Below are positions 12,727 through 20,615 of a stretch of DNA of 26,940 nt, one piece after another (within the stretch, counting starts at the first letter, position 1; every line of letters begins with the position of its first letter). A program made the position numbers and the translations under genes. The stretch comes from a virus. Location of the stretch: positions 1-26,940 of IMG/VR virus record IMGVR_UViG_3300038420_000072, one strand, 5' to 3'. Under the pieces are notes generated by a model. The model was given only the letters and a program-made list of their open reading frames with translations. It was not told the DNA's origin and made no database searches.

Positions 12727-15501
12727 CTAGCTGGTGACTGGGCTGCTGCTGATGCTGTTGATGGTCGCCCCAGAAGCGTTGACAGTCGCGTTGACGTAGA
12801 GCCGCTCCATCGTCCCGAATGGGATGAAGTTGAGGTTGACAACTGCCGCGTTTGCGTTTTGGACCTCGGCCGTGTTGTTGGACGCGTCCATCTTGAGGGC
12901 ATAGTCAGCCAAGGCCCTCGAGTCCTTGAGGACATCCAAGAACGAGGAGTAGTCGTTCGTGACCAAGGTCATCAGCTCCGGGTCGTTCGGGTCGAAGATG
13001 TATTTCCGGCCAAGGAGGTCCAGCTGGCGAACCATATACTTCGTCAGCATCGCCACGGCCAGATCGGTAAGCTTGTCAGTCTCACCTGGCGGAACACGCA
13101 GGAGCGTGCAGTTGCCGTAGATCAGGATCTCGCCATACTCGGCGAGGATTGGGTTGACCACCTGGCCGCCGCCATACATGGCCTGCTTGGTCGGCATGCT
13201 GAGGTGCGGGAACTCAATCGCGATGGCCCACGGGGACAGCACACCTCGCGTCTCACCAGCCGCGGCATACCACGGTGCGAAGTGGGTCGCCGTGTATGCC
13301 TGTTGGCGCATCAGGGCGATTGAGGGTGGCACCCAGACGTTCAGGCCAGTGAATGGGTCGACGATCTGGGCCCAGCTCCACAGCATGGCCCCATGCCAGG
13401 TGTCCAACTTGCCTCGGCCAATGCCGGCCACACCTGTCCCGTTGGTCCAGTCGACAATCGCCCGGCCGTTCAACCCCAGGGGTGGGTCGATGAGCGCCTC
13501 AGCAAAGATGGCCTCAGCGATTGAGAACATCTCCTGCTGGACGCCGAAGTCGGTGACACCCGGGACGGCGATGGCAGCCAGCCCGAGGTTCTTGCCCTGC
13601 ATGAGGAAGGCCTGGAGACCGGTGTAGGTGTCGGTCGCGGTGTCGTAGGTCCCGATGTAATCTGCAGGCTCGGCATTCTCACCGTCAAAGCCGAGGCCAT
13701 ACCCGCGGTTGGTGTCACCAAACACCGCAAAGTTGACAACCTGGACACCGATCCCCCAGCCGTTCATCGTGTTGGCCGGAGGCGTGAAGGTATTGTAGCC
13801 AAGGGTGCCAGAGACCGTATTCGACAGCATGCCGGAAGGGCTGTTGACATCGTCCGAAGCCAGGGTGAAGATCGCGATGTAGTCAGAGATCCCGTTGATC
13901 ATCGCCGGGTAGTAGGACAGCGACGCTGGGTCCGTCGACAGGTTGTCGATCGTCTCCACCAGTGACCCATTCAGGTAGGTCATGAACTTCTTCGTCCCAG
14001 GGGTGGAGCCTGGGGCTACCTTGGTCCACAGGCCAGTTGAGACCCCGTCGCTGTTGGCCCACGTGCCGGCCGAGGAGGCCACGATGTGCATGCAGGGTGT
14101 GGTCACAAAGGACCCGGCAGAGTCACGGTTGACCTTGTAAAGCTGCCCGGCCACGTAGGTGTCTTGAAGGGCCAAGGCCACGTAGCCAATCTCGTTGTTG
14201 TTCGACGGGTAGAGGTTGACGGTCGACCCACCGACGATCTCCTGGACCATGGCCTCGCGGGTAGTCCCAAACCCGGTTTGAGCAATCTGGATGAGGTCGC
14301 CTGGAGCTAGGATTGCGATGGTGATCGCGGTGGCACCGGCGGCTACCGAGACAGACCCTGATGGGACGTTGTTGTAGATCTTCAGGTTTCCCTGGGCCGT
14401 CATCTCGATGGAGGAGTAAACCCTGACGTATGTCCCCTGGGCCGTGAAGTCACCCGTCGATGTGAGGGCCTGCGAACCGTTGATCAACATCGTCTCGTTG
14501 GCAGACTTCGTCCAGTGGTAGAGAGACCCAGGGGCGACCGTAACTTGGACATACCCACTGGCCAACGACTTGCCATTCAGGATGTCCGAGCCCAGGCTTC
14601 CCGGGACGGTGACTGTCAACGTCGTCTGGCCAGACGTGGGGGTGTTGGTGGCGACTGTGGCGACCGTGAACTCATTGTTGATGACCGTCGAGTTCGTGTT
14701 GTCGATGTGGATCCTGTCATTGACCTGGAACACTAAGGTGACCACCGTGTCGTCCAAGATGATGGTCCCAACAGTTCCGGAGATGCTCATCGACACCACA
14801 GGCTGTGGCCCCACAACCCCGGAGACGGTGAACTCATACTCACCCTTGTTGCCAGAGACGAACCCTGCACTGCTGGTGTAGTCGTTCGCCCCATAGACCA
14901 GCGACTCAAGAAATGACTCGGCATTCGAGGCCGCGTTGGGCAGCGTGCTCCGGTCAATCTGGGCATTCTCGACATACTCATTGGACAGTGGGGCACTGCT
15001 GGACAGCACAAGGCCAACCAGGTCCGCTGTCGAGGGCAGTGTGGTCAACACCCCACCATCTGTGATGTAGCCAGTGACAATGGCGTTGGTTGAGGTGATG
15101 TTGCCGGGGCAGGTGACACGGAGGTAGTCACCGATCGAAAATGACTTGACCTTGGTCGTGAAGATCATCGTGTCAACGACCGGGTGAGAGCCAGAAGAGA
15201 ACGTGTGGGAGCTGGTGCCGTCGGTGGCGATGGCCTTATACTTCTTGCCAACCCGCGTGAAGACGATGCCATCCGAGTTTTGGGCCACGGCCGCAACGGC
15301 TTGGGCACCGTAAGGCACTGATGCCTGAGGATACCCAAACACCTGCAGATAGCCTTCCACAGATGAGATTGCCGTCGGGGTATCCATCGGGCCCTTGGTG
15401 CCCACGGCCAAGATGCCAGCCACGTAAGGGCTGGCTGGTGCCGTGACGGCGCTTTTGTCCGTGATAGTCGGATAGACGCCCGGAAATGTTTGGATGCTCA
15501 T
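12727..15501 (-). CDS. tail sheath protein (gp18-like), enlarged
   Basis: This 924-residue protein starts MSIQTFPGVYPTITDKSAVT, with PGVY and the segment GILAVGTKGPMDTPTAISSV typical of sheath N-termini. The C-terminal part (GNCTLLRVPPGETDKLTDLA, then a helical VAMLTKYMVRQLDLLGRKYIF) matches the conserved sheath core that carries the inter-subunit strands. Known contractile-tail sheaths are about 390-660 residues, so some 250 or more residues are extra, most of them Thr/Ser/Val-rich and beta-like between about residues 90 and 480, probably surface domains. It works with the tube gene downstream. ATAGGA is the likely ribosome site. Confidence 0.85.
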   Translation of the reverse strand: MSIQTFPGVYPTITDKSAVTAPASPYVAGILAVGTKGPMDTPTAISSVEGYLQVFGYPQASVPYGAQAVAAVAQNSDGIVFTRVGKKYKAIATDGTSSHTFSSGSHPVVDTMIFTTKVKSFSIGDYLRVTCPGNITSTNAIVTGYITDGGVLTTLPSTADLVGLVLSSSAPLSNEYVENAQIDRSTLPNAASNAESFLESLVYGANDYTSSAGFVSGNKGEYEFTVSGVVGPQPVVSMSISGTVGTIILDDTVVTLVFQVNDRIHIDNTNSTVINNEFTVATVATNTPTSGQTTLTVTVPGSLGSDILNGKSLASGYVQVTVAPGSLYHWTKSANETMLINGSQALTSTGDFTAQGTYVRVYSSIEMTAQGNLKIYNNVPSGSVSVAAGATAITIAILAPGDLIQIAQTGFGTTREAMVQEIVGGSTVNLYPSNNNEIGYVALALQDTYVAGQLYKVNRDSAGSFVTTPCMHIVASSAGTWANSDGVSTGLWTKVAPGSTPGTKKFMTYLNGSLVETIDNLSTDPASLSYYPAMINGISDYIAIFTLASDDVNSPSGMLSNTVSGTLGYNTFTPPANTMNGWGIGVQVVNFAVFGDTNRGYGLGFDGENAEPADYIGTYDTATDTYTGLQAFLMQGKNLGLAAIAVPGVTDFGVQQEMFSIAEAIFAEALIDPPLGLNGRAIVDWTNGTGVAGIGRGKLDTWHGAMLWSWAQIVDPFTGLNVWVPPSIALMRQQAYTATHFAPWYAAAGETRGVLSPWAIAIEFPHLSMPTKQAMYGGGQVVNPILAEYGEILIYGNCTLLRVPPGETDKLTDLAVAMLTKYMVRQLDLLGRKYIFDPNDPELMTLVTNDYSSFLDVLKDSRALADYALKMDASNNTAEVQNANAAVVNLNFIPFGTMERLYVNATVNASGATINSISSSPVTS

Positions 15502-15514
15502 ATATCAATCCTAT

Positions 15515-16255
15515 CTACTTCGACCTGAAAAACCGCTTGAAGGCCGCCCACACCTGCTGGCCTCCACTGCCCGTAGGAGGAGCCCCCAAAAGTGGGCCAC
15601 CCGCACCCGCATCCACACCCTCCATCTGGAGTATCCCAGCGGCTGTCGAGAGCGATGACGATGGCACGAGCTGGACCTTCGATGGCAGCTCACGCCCCGC
15701 CGCAGCTGCCTCCATGGCCCTCTGGACATTTGTCGGGCCCTGGGCTGGCTTTGCCGGAGCTGGCTGTTGTTGCAGCTGTGGCATGACCAGGGCCTTGTTG
15801 ACCGGGTTCAGCGGTGGCGGAGGCTCCTTGCCCAAGATCGCCGCTAGGATGGGGTCTTTTTCAGGTGGCAGTGGGGCCGTCACGACGTTGGGCTGGGCGA
15901 TCGTAGACACCGACAACTCGGCATCTATCGGGATGAAGGCGTTGGTGCTGATCACCTCGGCCAGCCTGTTGATAGTCTTGGCGTATGGTTTGAGCTCAGC
16001 GCTGTCCTGGATCTGGGATGCCAGGTTACGCAGGTGGGCCTCCAACGCGGCCTTGGTGGTTACCTTGGAGCTAGTCACCTTAGCTGGCTCCTCAGTCGGT
16101 TGGGCCAAGGCCGTAGGGTCGGTCTCACTCTTTCGCCACCATGGGCGAGACCGCCTTTGCCTTGCGAGGAGTGCAGCCGACGGGACCATCACTGGCACCA
16201 CGCTGTCTGACTCGTCCAAGAGTCGACGAATCGCGTTCACAGGCTTATTTGCCAA
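15515..16255 (-). CDS. unknown protein with Pro/Gln-rich C-terminus
   Basis: This 246-residue protein begins at TTG 16255, which overlaps the stop of the upstream gene (TTGGCAAATAA), giving MANKPVNAIRRLLDESDSVV. It has a basic patch (LLARQRRSRPWWRKSE), a helical segment (TTKAALEAHLRNLASQIQDS), a Pro/Gln-rich stretch (about residues 135-185) and a basic end AAFKRFFRSK. No enzyme motif is seen. It sits just upstream of the sheath gene, so a head- or tail-assembly role is possible by position only. Confidence 0.65.
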   Translation of the reverse strand: MANKPVNAIRRLLDESDSVVPVMVPSAALLARQRRSRPWWRKSETDPTALAQPTEEPAKVTSSKVTTKAALEAHLRNLASQIQDSAELKPYAKTINRLAEVISTNAFIPIDAELSVSTIAQPNVVTAPLPPEKDPILAAILGKEPPPPLNPVNKALVMPQLQQQPAPAKPAQGPTNVQRAMEAAAAGRELPSKVQLVPSSSLSTAAGILQMEGVDAGAGGPLLGAPPTGSGGQQVWAAFKRFFRSK

Positions 16256-16511
16256 CCGGGACCAGCAGGCTACACAAGAAGGGGACCGGCTCGGCCGCGC
16301 TTGGAAACTTCACGTGCGCCAACCCCGTGTCCTTATCGATCTTCGTCACCTTCCCGACTTGGCCCTCATAGGGAAATGTCGAGCCATCCACCACGGTGAC
16401 GTCATCGCCTTCAGAGACGTTGTTCATCCCAATCATCTCGCTGGCCGCCTCTTGGATTGAAGTCTTGCTCTTCAGGTCCACCCTCTCAAGGATTTGATCA
16501 ACTTTGTTCAT
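16245..16511 (-). CDS. small SH3/KOW-like protein
   Basis: This 88-residue protein starts MNKVDQILERVDLKSKTSIQ. After a helix, VSEGDDVTVVDGSTFPYEGQ followed by VGKVTKIDKDTGLAHVKF has the alternating V-x-V / G-x-V-x-x-I pattern of a KOW or SH3-like barrel, as in ribosomal L24 and NusG tails, where it contacts RNA or protein. I infer a binding adaptor, not a specific partner. It overlaps the next gene by 11 bp. Confidence 0.65.
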   Translation of the reverse strand: MNKVDQILERVDLKSKTSIQEAASEMIGMNNVSEGDDVTVVDGSTFPYEGQVGKVTKIDKDTGLAHVKFPSAAEPVPFLCSLLVPVGK

Positions 16512-16541
16512 AAAAACTCTGTCAGCATTCTTAGATACAGC

Positions 16542-16901
16542 TCACTCCGGCATGCAGGCCATGACAATGGCCTCAATGTCAAGGGATTCATGCCACTCCG
16601 ACCCAAACTTTAGCAGGTTGTAGACAAGCTCATCCTGTGGGTCAACTACGACTGAAAACTCTGCCTCACCTTCAGGCCCGCTCCTCTTGTGCTTGACTGA
16701 GATCCTCAACCGGTTTGCTAAGCTTCTGATCTGCTCTACCCTATGGGCAGCCACCGCCGGCAAGACAGGAGACTTCCTGATCTTGCCAAACTCTTCTAGG
16801 GCCTTGGCCAAGATCAGCTTTCGGTCAAGGCCTTCGTTGATGGCCTTCTCAAGTTCCTCATAGAGTGGGTCAACCAAGACCACATCAAGCTCGTTGCTCA
16901 T
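16542..16901 (-). CDS. unknown protein
   Basis: This 119-residue protein starts MSNELDVVLVDPLYEELEKA. The N-terminal two-thirds is helical with basic patches (HRVEQIRSLANRLRISVKHK); the end is acidic and Met/Cys-containing (IEAIVMACMPE). The ATG overlaps the stop of the upstream gene, so the two are coupled. No family is recognised; location in the tail/neck operon suggests a virion or assembly role. Confidence 0.65.
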   Translation of the reverse strand: MSNELDVVLVDPLYEELEKAINEGLDRKLILAKALEEFGKIRKSPVLPAVAAHRVEQIRSLANRLRISVKHKRSGPEGEAEFSVVVDPQDELVYNLLKFGSEWHESLDIEAIVMACMPE

Positions 16902-17464
16902 TCAGCTGACTTGATCTCAGCCAGAGCACCCTCACTCTTCTCTGGCCCCTTGGCCTGTGCTGGGTTGACAACCGGTTTGGCATCGCCTTCGATGGCAATC
17001 TCAGTGTGGCATGTCAGGCCCATCCAGCAGTTCGTCTGCTGCCAATAGGCCTCTGGTGGGATCTCAACCTCGATGATGATGTTACGGTAACCACTGTAGA
17101 CGATGAAGTCACCCTTCTGAGGAAAATAGTCCCACTTTTGCAGGTGGAGAAAGGCCATGATGACCTGGTTCGTGCGCCTTGGGATAAGCACCTTCGTGTT
17201 GAGGTCAAAGACCCACTTTTGCTTCGAGGTGTGCACTATCACCGGGATGAACAGCTCACGAGAAAACTGTGTTCTTGAAGACAACGGAACGTGCCAAACT
17301 GGATCTATCCGATCCGTCGACCGCTCCACCTCCAAGGTCTTAGGCGCAGGTCTTGGGGTATACTTTTGGACATACTCTGCGTAGACCTTAAGCGCAGTTT
17401 GAGTTTCTGCCAGCCTGAAAAGCGCGGGGTCATACAGAAACTCTTTCTGTTCCGTAAATTTCAC
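16898..17464 (-). CDS. unknown virion-assembly-type protein
   Basis: This 188-residue protein begins at GTG 17464 (MKFTEQKEFLYDPALFRLAE). A central beta-rich segment, WDYFPQKGDFIVYSGYRNII then EVEIPPEAYWQQTNCWMGL, looks like a small structural domain of the neck or connector kind; a Pro/Ala/Glu-rich tail ends it. The 'pQKGD-x-V-x-Y-x-G-Y' block is a pattern I associate with phage neck-region proteins, but I cannot name the family. It is the first gene of the minus operon leading to sheath and tube, and it diverges from the plus gene at 17479 with 14 bp between starts. Confidence 0.6.
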   Translation of the reverse strand: MKFTEQKEFLYDPALFRLAETQTALKVYAEYVQKYTPRPAPKTLEVERSTDRIDPVWHVPLSSRTQFSRELFIPVIVHTSKQKWVFDLNTKVLIPRRTNQVIMAFLHLQKWDYFPQKGDFIVYSGYRNIIIEVEIPPEAYWQQTNCWMGLTCHTEIAIEGDAKPVVNPAQAKGPEKSEGALAEIKSAE

Positions 17465-17478
17465 ACTATAACTAAGCT

Positions 17479-17781
17479 ATGAGTGCCCCAATTGACAGGC
17501 TAAGTATCGCATTGGCCGACCTGGCCGAAACTTTGGACATGTCAGACGAGGTTAAGACAGGCGAAAACTCATCCGCCGTCGTGATCATGTTTGATGGCAG
17601 TCAGCATCGAGTTAGCGCAGAAGATTGCGCTAAGTTTTTCGCCTCCAAGAAAACCGTTGGCCTGTTCTGTGATCTGGTCCCAAGCCCAGATGAAACCTCA
17701 ATTGAACTTTTCGACCTAAAACTAGACCAAGACGCGCTCTTTGAGCTAGAAGCGCGGCTCATGTCTGTTGAAGAAAAGTGA
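17479..17781 (+). CDS. small acidic protein, unknown
   Basis: This 100-residue protein starts MSAPIDRLSIALADLAETLD. It is acidic, with a helix at each end and a central strand pair (SSAVVIMFDGSQHRV, VGLFCDLVP). It overlaps the GTG start of the endonuclease gene by 4 bp. No family is recognised. The compact, acidic form is compatible with a regulator or an inhibitor, but nothing shows that. Confidence 0.65.
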   Translation: MSAPIDRLSIALADLAETLDMSDEVKTGENSSAVVIMFDGSQHRVSAEDCAKFFASKKTVGLFCDLVPSPDETSIELFDLKLDQDALFELEARLMSVEEK

Positions 17782-18233
17782 AGGAATCAGACCTTCCGCA
17801 GGTTTGCGCTCGATGTCATAAACAAAAGGCGGCCAATACTGGTCGGTTTTTCTGGAGCCGCACCCGGTATCACACCCGTGTCTGGGTATGCTTTGAGTGC
17901 TTGGATAGGCCAAAGATCCTGCGGCTTGCCAGGCCTGGAGAGGAAACGCCTCTCGAGAAGGAGGCTCGTGAAGCCTTGGAGCAGCTTCATGTCAAGGCCT
18001 TTGCCGAATACCCGATTGGTCGATTCATCTTCGACTTCGCCATCCCAAAGCTGCGGATGCTGATTGAGATTGACTCCGTTACCTATCACCGGCGCTGGCA
18101 CAACATGCTGGCTGACAAGAGGAAAAATGAGTGGGCCCAGAAGAACCTCTGGCACCTGGTCCGGATCCGCGCCCCAGACATCGCCCAACAGGTGGTCCAC
18201 GCCGTCATGAAGAGGGCCCAAGAACTCCGATAA
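17778..18233 (+). CDS. zinc-finger Vsr/DUF559-like endonuclease, possible homing enzyme
   Basis: This 151-residue protein begins at GTG 17778 overlapping the upstream stop. C10-A-R-C13 and C38-F-E-C41 form a zinc site. The rest, FIFDFAIPKLRMLIEIDSVT with D86, E97 and D99, then YH104, LADKRKNEW and LWHLVRIRA, matches the PD-(D/E)XK core of Vsr and DUF559 nucleases. Phage members of this group include free-standing homing endonucleases. An alternative is a restriction-like nuclease acting on host DNA. It lies immediately before promoter copy 2 and near the antisense HNH gene. Confidence 0.7.
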   Translation: MKESDLPQVCARCHKQKAANTGRFFWSRTRYHTRVWVCFECLDRPKILRLARPGEETPLEKEAREALEQLHVKAFAEYPIGRFIFDFAIPKLRMLIEIDSVTYHRRWHNMLADKRKNEWAQKNLWHLVRIRAPDIAQQVVHAVMKRAQELR

Positions 18234-18268
18234 ATTCTTGTTTACAAGTTCTGGCCCGGCAGTATATT
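18232..18268 (+). promoter_or_regulatory. sigma70-like promoter, copy 2 of a duplicated element
   Basis: TTTACA (18241-18246) and TATATT (18263-18268) are 16 bp apart, with the same AAATTCTTGTTTACAA lead as copy 1 and again placed right after a stop codon. It points plus-strand into the region of the HNH gene and onward to the amidotransferase, so it probably once, or still, drives that gene. Confidence 0.6.
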
Positions 18269-18286
18269 GATGCCATGATGACGACG

Positions 18287-18766
18287 TTAATATACGCGCT
18301 GAGAGCGCTTGTTCGCCCAGTCACCGTTCTCGATCGTCTTGATCCGGTGGCAGTTGGAACACAGCAGTTGGCACTTTCGAGCCTCTGCGACCAGAACCGC
18401 CCACGGTCGACTCATGGAAGCCGTAGTCAAGCTGAACAGTTTCGTAGCCGGGTTTCGGTGGTCGAAATCAAGCACCCTAGGATCGGTTATCGGGCATCGA
18501 CTACACTGTCCACCGAACATGTCAACCAACCGTTTCTTTACAGCGGCCAGTTTTGCCCTGTATCGCTTAGACGCATCCGCCATTATCTGGCAATATCTCT
18601 CTGGAGCACGTCTCCGGCGTTGGTCAGTAAGCTGATGTTGGCGTTCTCGGTTCTTGCGAAACCAGTTTCTGCCTTTAACCGCATAGTAAGCCCTTTTTTG
18701 GGCTCTCAACTTGGCCTTGTTTTTCGCATAGTAGTTGCGGTCGTAGTTTGGATCTTTGCACGGCAT
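18287..18766 (-). CDS. HNH endonuclease, probable free-standing homing enzyme
   Basis: This 159-residue protein starts MPCKDPNYDRNYYAKNKAKL with a very basic N-terminal DNA-binding region. The HNH core is seen at C88-S-R-C91, FD102-H103-R-N-P, and C136-S-N-C139-H140. Such enzymes cut a target DNA and copy their own gene. It is antisense to the genes on both sides, lying between promoter copy 2 and the amidotransferase. Because its codons contain no TTA, CTA or TCA, the plus strand stays open through it. That lets an in-frame extension run into the amidotransferase, but I think that is chance. Confidence 0.85.
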   Translation of the reverse strand: MPCKDPNYDRNYYAKNKAKLRAQKRAYYAVKGRNWFRKNRERQHQLTDQRRRRAPERYCQIMADASKRYRAKLAAVKKRLVDMFGGQCSRCPITDPRVLDFDHRNPATKLFSLTTASMSRPWAVLVAEARKCQLLCSNCHRIKTIENGDWANKRSQRVY

Positions 18767-18790
18767 GTGCTAAATACTCATGACCACACC

Positions 18791-19864
18791 GTGTCGATTG
18801 CCTGTGCCATCTTTGGCTGGAACGAGAAAATTGACAATGCGATCCTGAGGCGCCTCTTCACAGAGGCCCGCCCATTCGGGAACCACAGTGTCGGACTCGT
18901 GTATCTCGATGACGATGGCCCAAACATCTTCAAGCGGGCCATCGACCCAACTGCCTTCCTGCGGAACCACAACCACCGAGTTGAGCGCGCCTCTGCCTCC
19001 CAATTGGGATTTGGCCATGTCCGCTGGCCCACACATGGGGCTGTCACCGACGAGAACGCCCACCCGTTCACGTATGCCAAGGGTGATGGGCCACCGATCA
19101 TCTTCGCCCACAACGGGGTCCTTCGCAACTACCAGGAGCTGGCCACTGAGAAAGGCCTTGGCCACATCGCCGTGGACAGCCAGTGCCTTGGGCCACTCAT
19201 CGCCGATAAGGAACTTGGCCGGGCTGACGGCTCCACCGGCGTCATCTGGGTTCAGGACAACCGCCTCTTTGCCTACAAGCACTGGCAGGGCCTTCACGCC
19301 TACCAAGTTGACGTCAATGGCGTGCTTGGGACAGTCGTGGCGTCCCGGACGTGCATGGTGACCAACATGCACTACACCGTCTCGAGCTTCAAGGTAGTCA
19401 AGGAACTGAGGTTTGACTCGTATGTCGCCTATGAGGTGACCCAAGGCGACTTGATCCCACTGTGGGACAACCTGGAGATGACCCGTCCTCGGCCCAAGAA
19501 AAAGAAGAGGGCTGCCTTAGAGTGCAGTCAGCCACAGCTTCTCCCAGCCCCCAGGTTTCCGATCACCCAGGCAGCCCCAGCTCAGCTGGACGATGACAAC
19601 GCGGCAACTGAGAAGGTCAGGATGGCCTTTGAGATCATCGTTCTCTACGGCCCGGGTGTCTCCTGTCAGATCTTTGGCAACGGGCCAGACCAGATCTGTG
19701 AGGCCGTCAGCGAGTTTGTCCTGGCTGATGGTGGACTCACCATGGTGGGCGGGTCCCAAGTTGGTGATGAGTGGACCTCAACCAAGCTGGCCGAGTGGCG
19801 GGAGCAGGCCATCACCTACTTCAACAAGGATGTCCAGGTCATCTGTGAGACCGTCCTGGCATGA
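18791..19864 (+). CDS. class II (Ntn) glutamine amidotransferase
   Basis: From GTG 18791 this is 357 residues, starting MSIACAIFGWNEKIDNAILR. The class II motifs are in order: the Cys near the start with an AIFGW context, FGHVRWPTHGAVTDENAHPF, FAHNGVLRNYQEL and DSQCLGPLI. These form the glutaminase site, in which a free N-terminal Cys releases ammonia. Here the Cys is residue 5, so it needs removal of a short leader or a different start. No ATG in frame lies close by; an upstream in-frame ATG (18275) would put over 170 residues in front. The C-terminal 130 residues carry a KKKKR patch and an unknown domain. No synthase domain is attached, so the ammonia user is unknown. Confidence 0.75.
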   Translation: MSIACAIFGWNEKIDNAILRRLFTEARPFGNHSVGLVYLDDDGPNIFKRAIDPTAFLRNHNHRVERASASQLGFGHVRWPTHGAVTDENAHPFTYAKGDGPPIIFAHNGVLRNYQELATEKGLGHIAVDSQCLGPLIADKELGRADGSTGVIWVQDNRLFAYKHWQGLHAYQVDVNGVLGTVVASRTCMVTNMHYTVSSFKVVKELRFDSYVAYEVTQGDLIPLWDNLEMTRPRPKKKKRAALECSQPQLLPAPRFPITQAAPAQLDDDNAATEKVRMAFEIIVLYGPGVSCQIFGNGPDQICEAVSEFVLADGGLTMVGGSQVGDEWTSTKLAEWREQAITYFNKDVQVICETVLA

Positions 19865-20250
19865 AATACGTCATCTTTGAATACCCTAACGGGGCTCGGT
19901 TTCCGGTCATCTTCGGAAACCACACCACCCACTCGACCATCAAGCTCGAGATGGAAAAAGGAACCTATGCCAGGCCCATCTCTGCGGGTGAGTTCAAGAT
20001 CGGCCCACATGGGGTTGAAACCTTCGGTGAGTCATCTAGCCTTCACCTTAAGCCGCGCAAAACTGATGCTCGGATGCTCCTGTTCACGCTTACAAATGCC
20101 GATGCGTTATTGATTGAGCGAAACTGCGCCTTCATCGAGAAGAAGCGCCAGAAAGGTCTGGCGCTTGCACTAGGACCCATGTCAGAACCCAAGACCACAT
20201 TCGATCGGCGTGAGGCCGACTTCACCGACCCAACAGCAATCTTGCCATGA
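19861..20250 (+). CDS. unknown protein
   Basis: This 129-residue protein starts MKYVIFEYPNGARFPVIFGN, overlapping the amidotransferase stop (ATGA). It is beta-rich at the N-terminus, then has a Lys/Arg-rich helix (CAFIEKKRQKGLALALG). No motif is recognised. The overlap suggests that it acts together with the amidotransferase. Confidence 0.65.
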   Translation: MKYVIFEYPNGARFPVIFGNHTTHSTIKLEMEKGTYARPISAGEFKIGPHGVETFGESSSLHLKPRKTDARMLLFTLTNADALLIERNCAFIEKKRQKGLALALGPMSEPKTTFDRREADFTDPTAILP

Positions 20251-20615
20251 AAGAAAGCACCATCATCGCCAAGGCCATCCGCATGTTCAAGTGTGACACG
20301 GCCAGGATCTCAAGGCCATGCCACTGGATGTTCCTGATCATCGGCACAAGGAAACACACCAAGGACCAGTCTTCCGGCTGGTATGACCAAGACGGCAAGC
20401 GGCGTGATTTTGCCTACACTGAGGAGAAGGTGATCGCGTCCGGAAAGACCGTGGCCAAGCTCCTAGAGTCCATGGAGAGATATAGGTGGGCCCTCAGGTG
20501 GGAGACAAGGCAGAGGCGCAAGAGAGGCGCTCAGTTGATCTCACCGCGCGTCAGCGTGACTGACGACGTCACCATGCCGTTGACGACATTGTGCGTTGCC
20601 TCAAGCACGGCATAG
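20247..20615 (+). CDS. small basic protein with convergent 3' overlap
   Basis: This 122-residue protein starts MKESTIIAKAIRMFKCDTAR, again by an ATGA overlap with the previous gene. Residues 1-95 look real, with a basic helix ALRWETRQRRKRGAQL. The last 28 residues lie antisense to the end of the hub gene, an 85-bp convergent overlap. No family is recognised. Confidence 0.6.
   Translation: MKESTIIAKAIRMFKCDTARISRPCHWMFLIIGTRKHTKDQSSGWYDQDGKRRDFAYTEEKVIASGKTVAKLLESMERYRWALRWETRQRRKRGAQLISPRVSVTDDVTMPLTTLCVASSTA

Noticed and set aside
15486-16460. 324-residue plus open frame
   Set aside because: It is antisense to two minus genes that overlap each other in the normal way; its Ser/Ala/Gly-rich composition is typical of a shadow.
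18684-18702. AGCCC-T6-GGGCT hairpin
   Set aside because: The T-run is in the loop rather than after the stem, and it lies inside the HNH coding sequence.
18769-18780. T4 late promoter-like GCTAAATACT before the amidotransferase
   Set aside because: It matches 8 of 10 bases of TATAAATACT but lies about 10 bases from the GTG, too close for a transcript with a leader, and no second example was seen at other late genes.
18131-18790. N-terminal extension of the amidotransferase through the HNH region
   Set aside because: It is codon-aligned antisense of a real HNH gene, and a class II glutaminase cannot carry over 170 residues before its Cys without processing.
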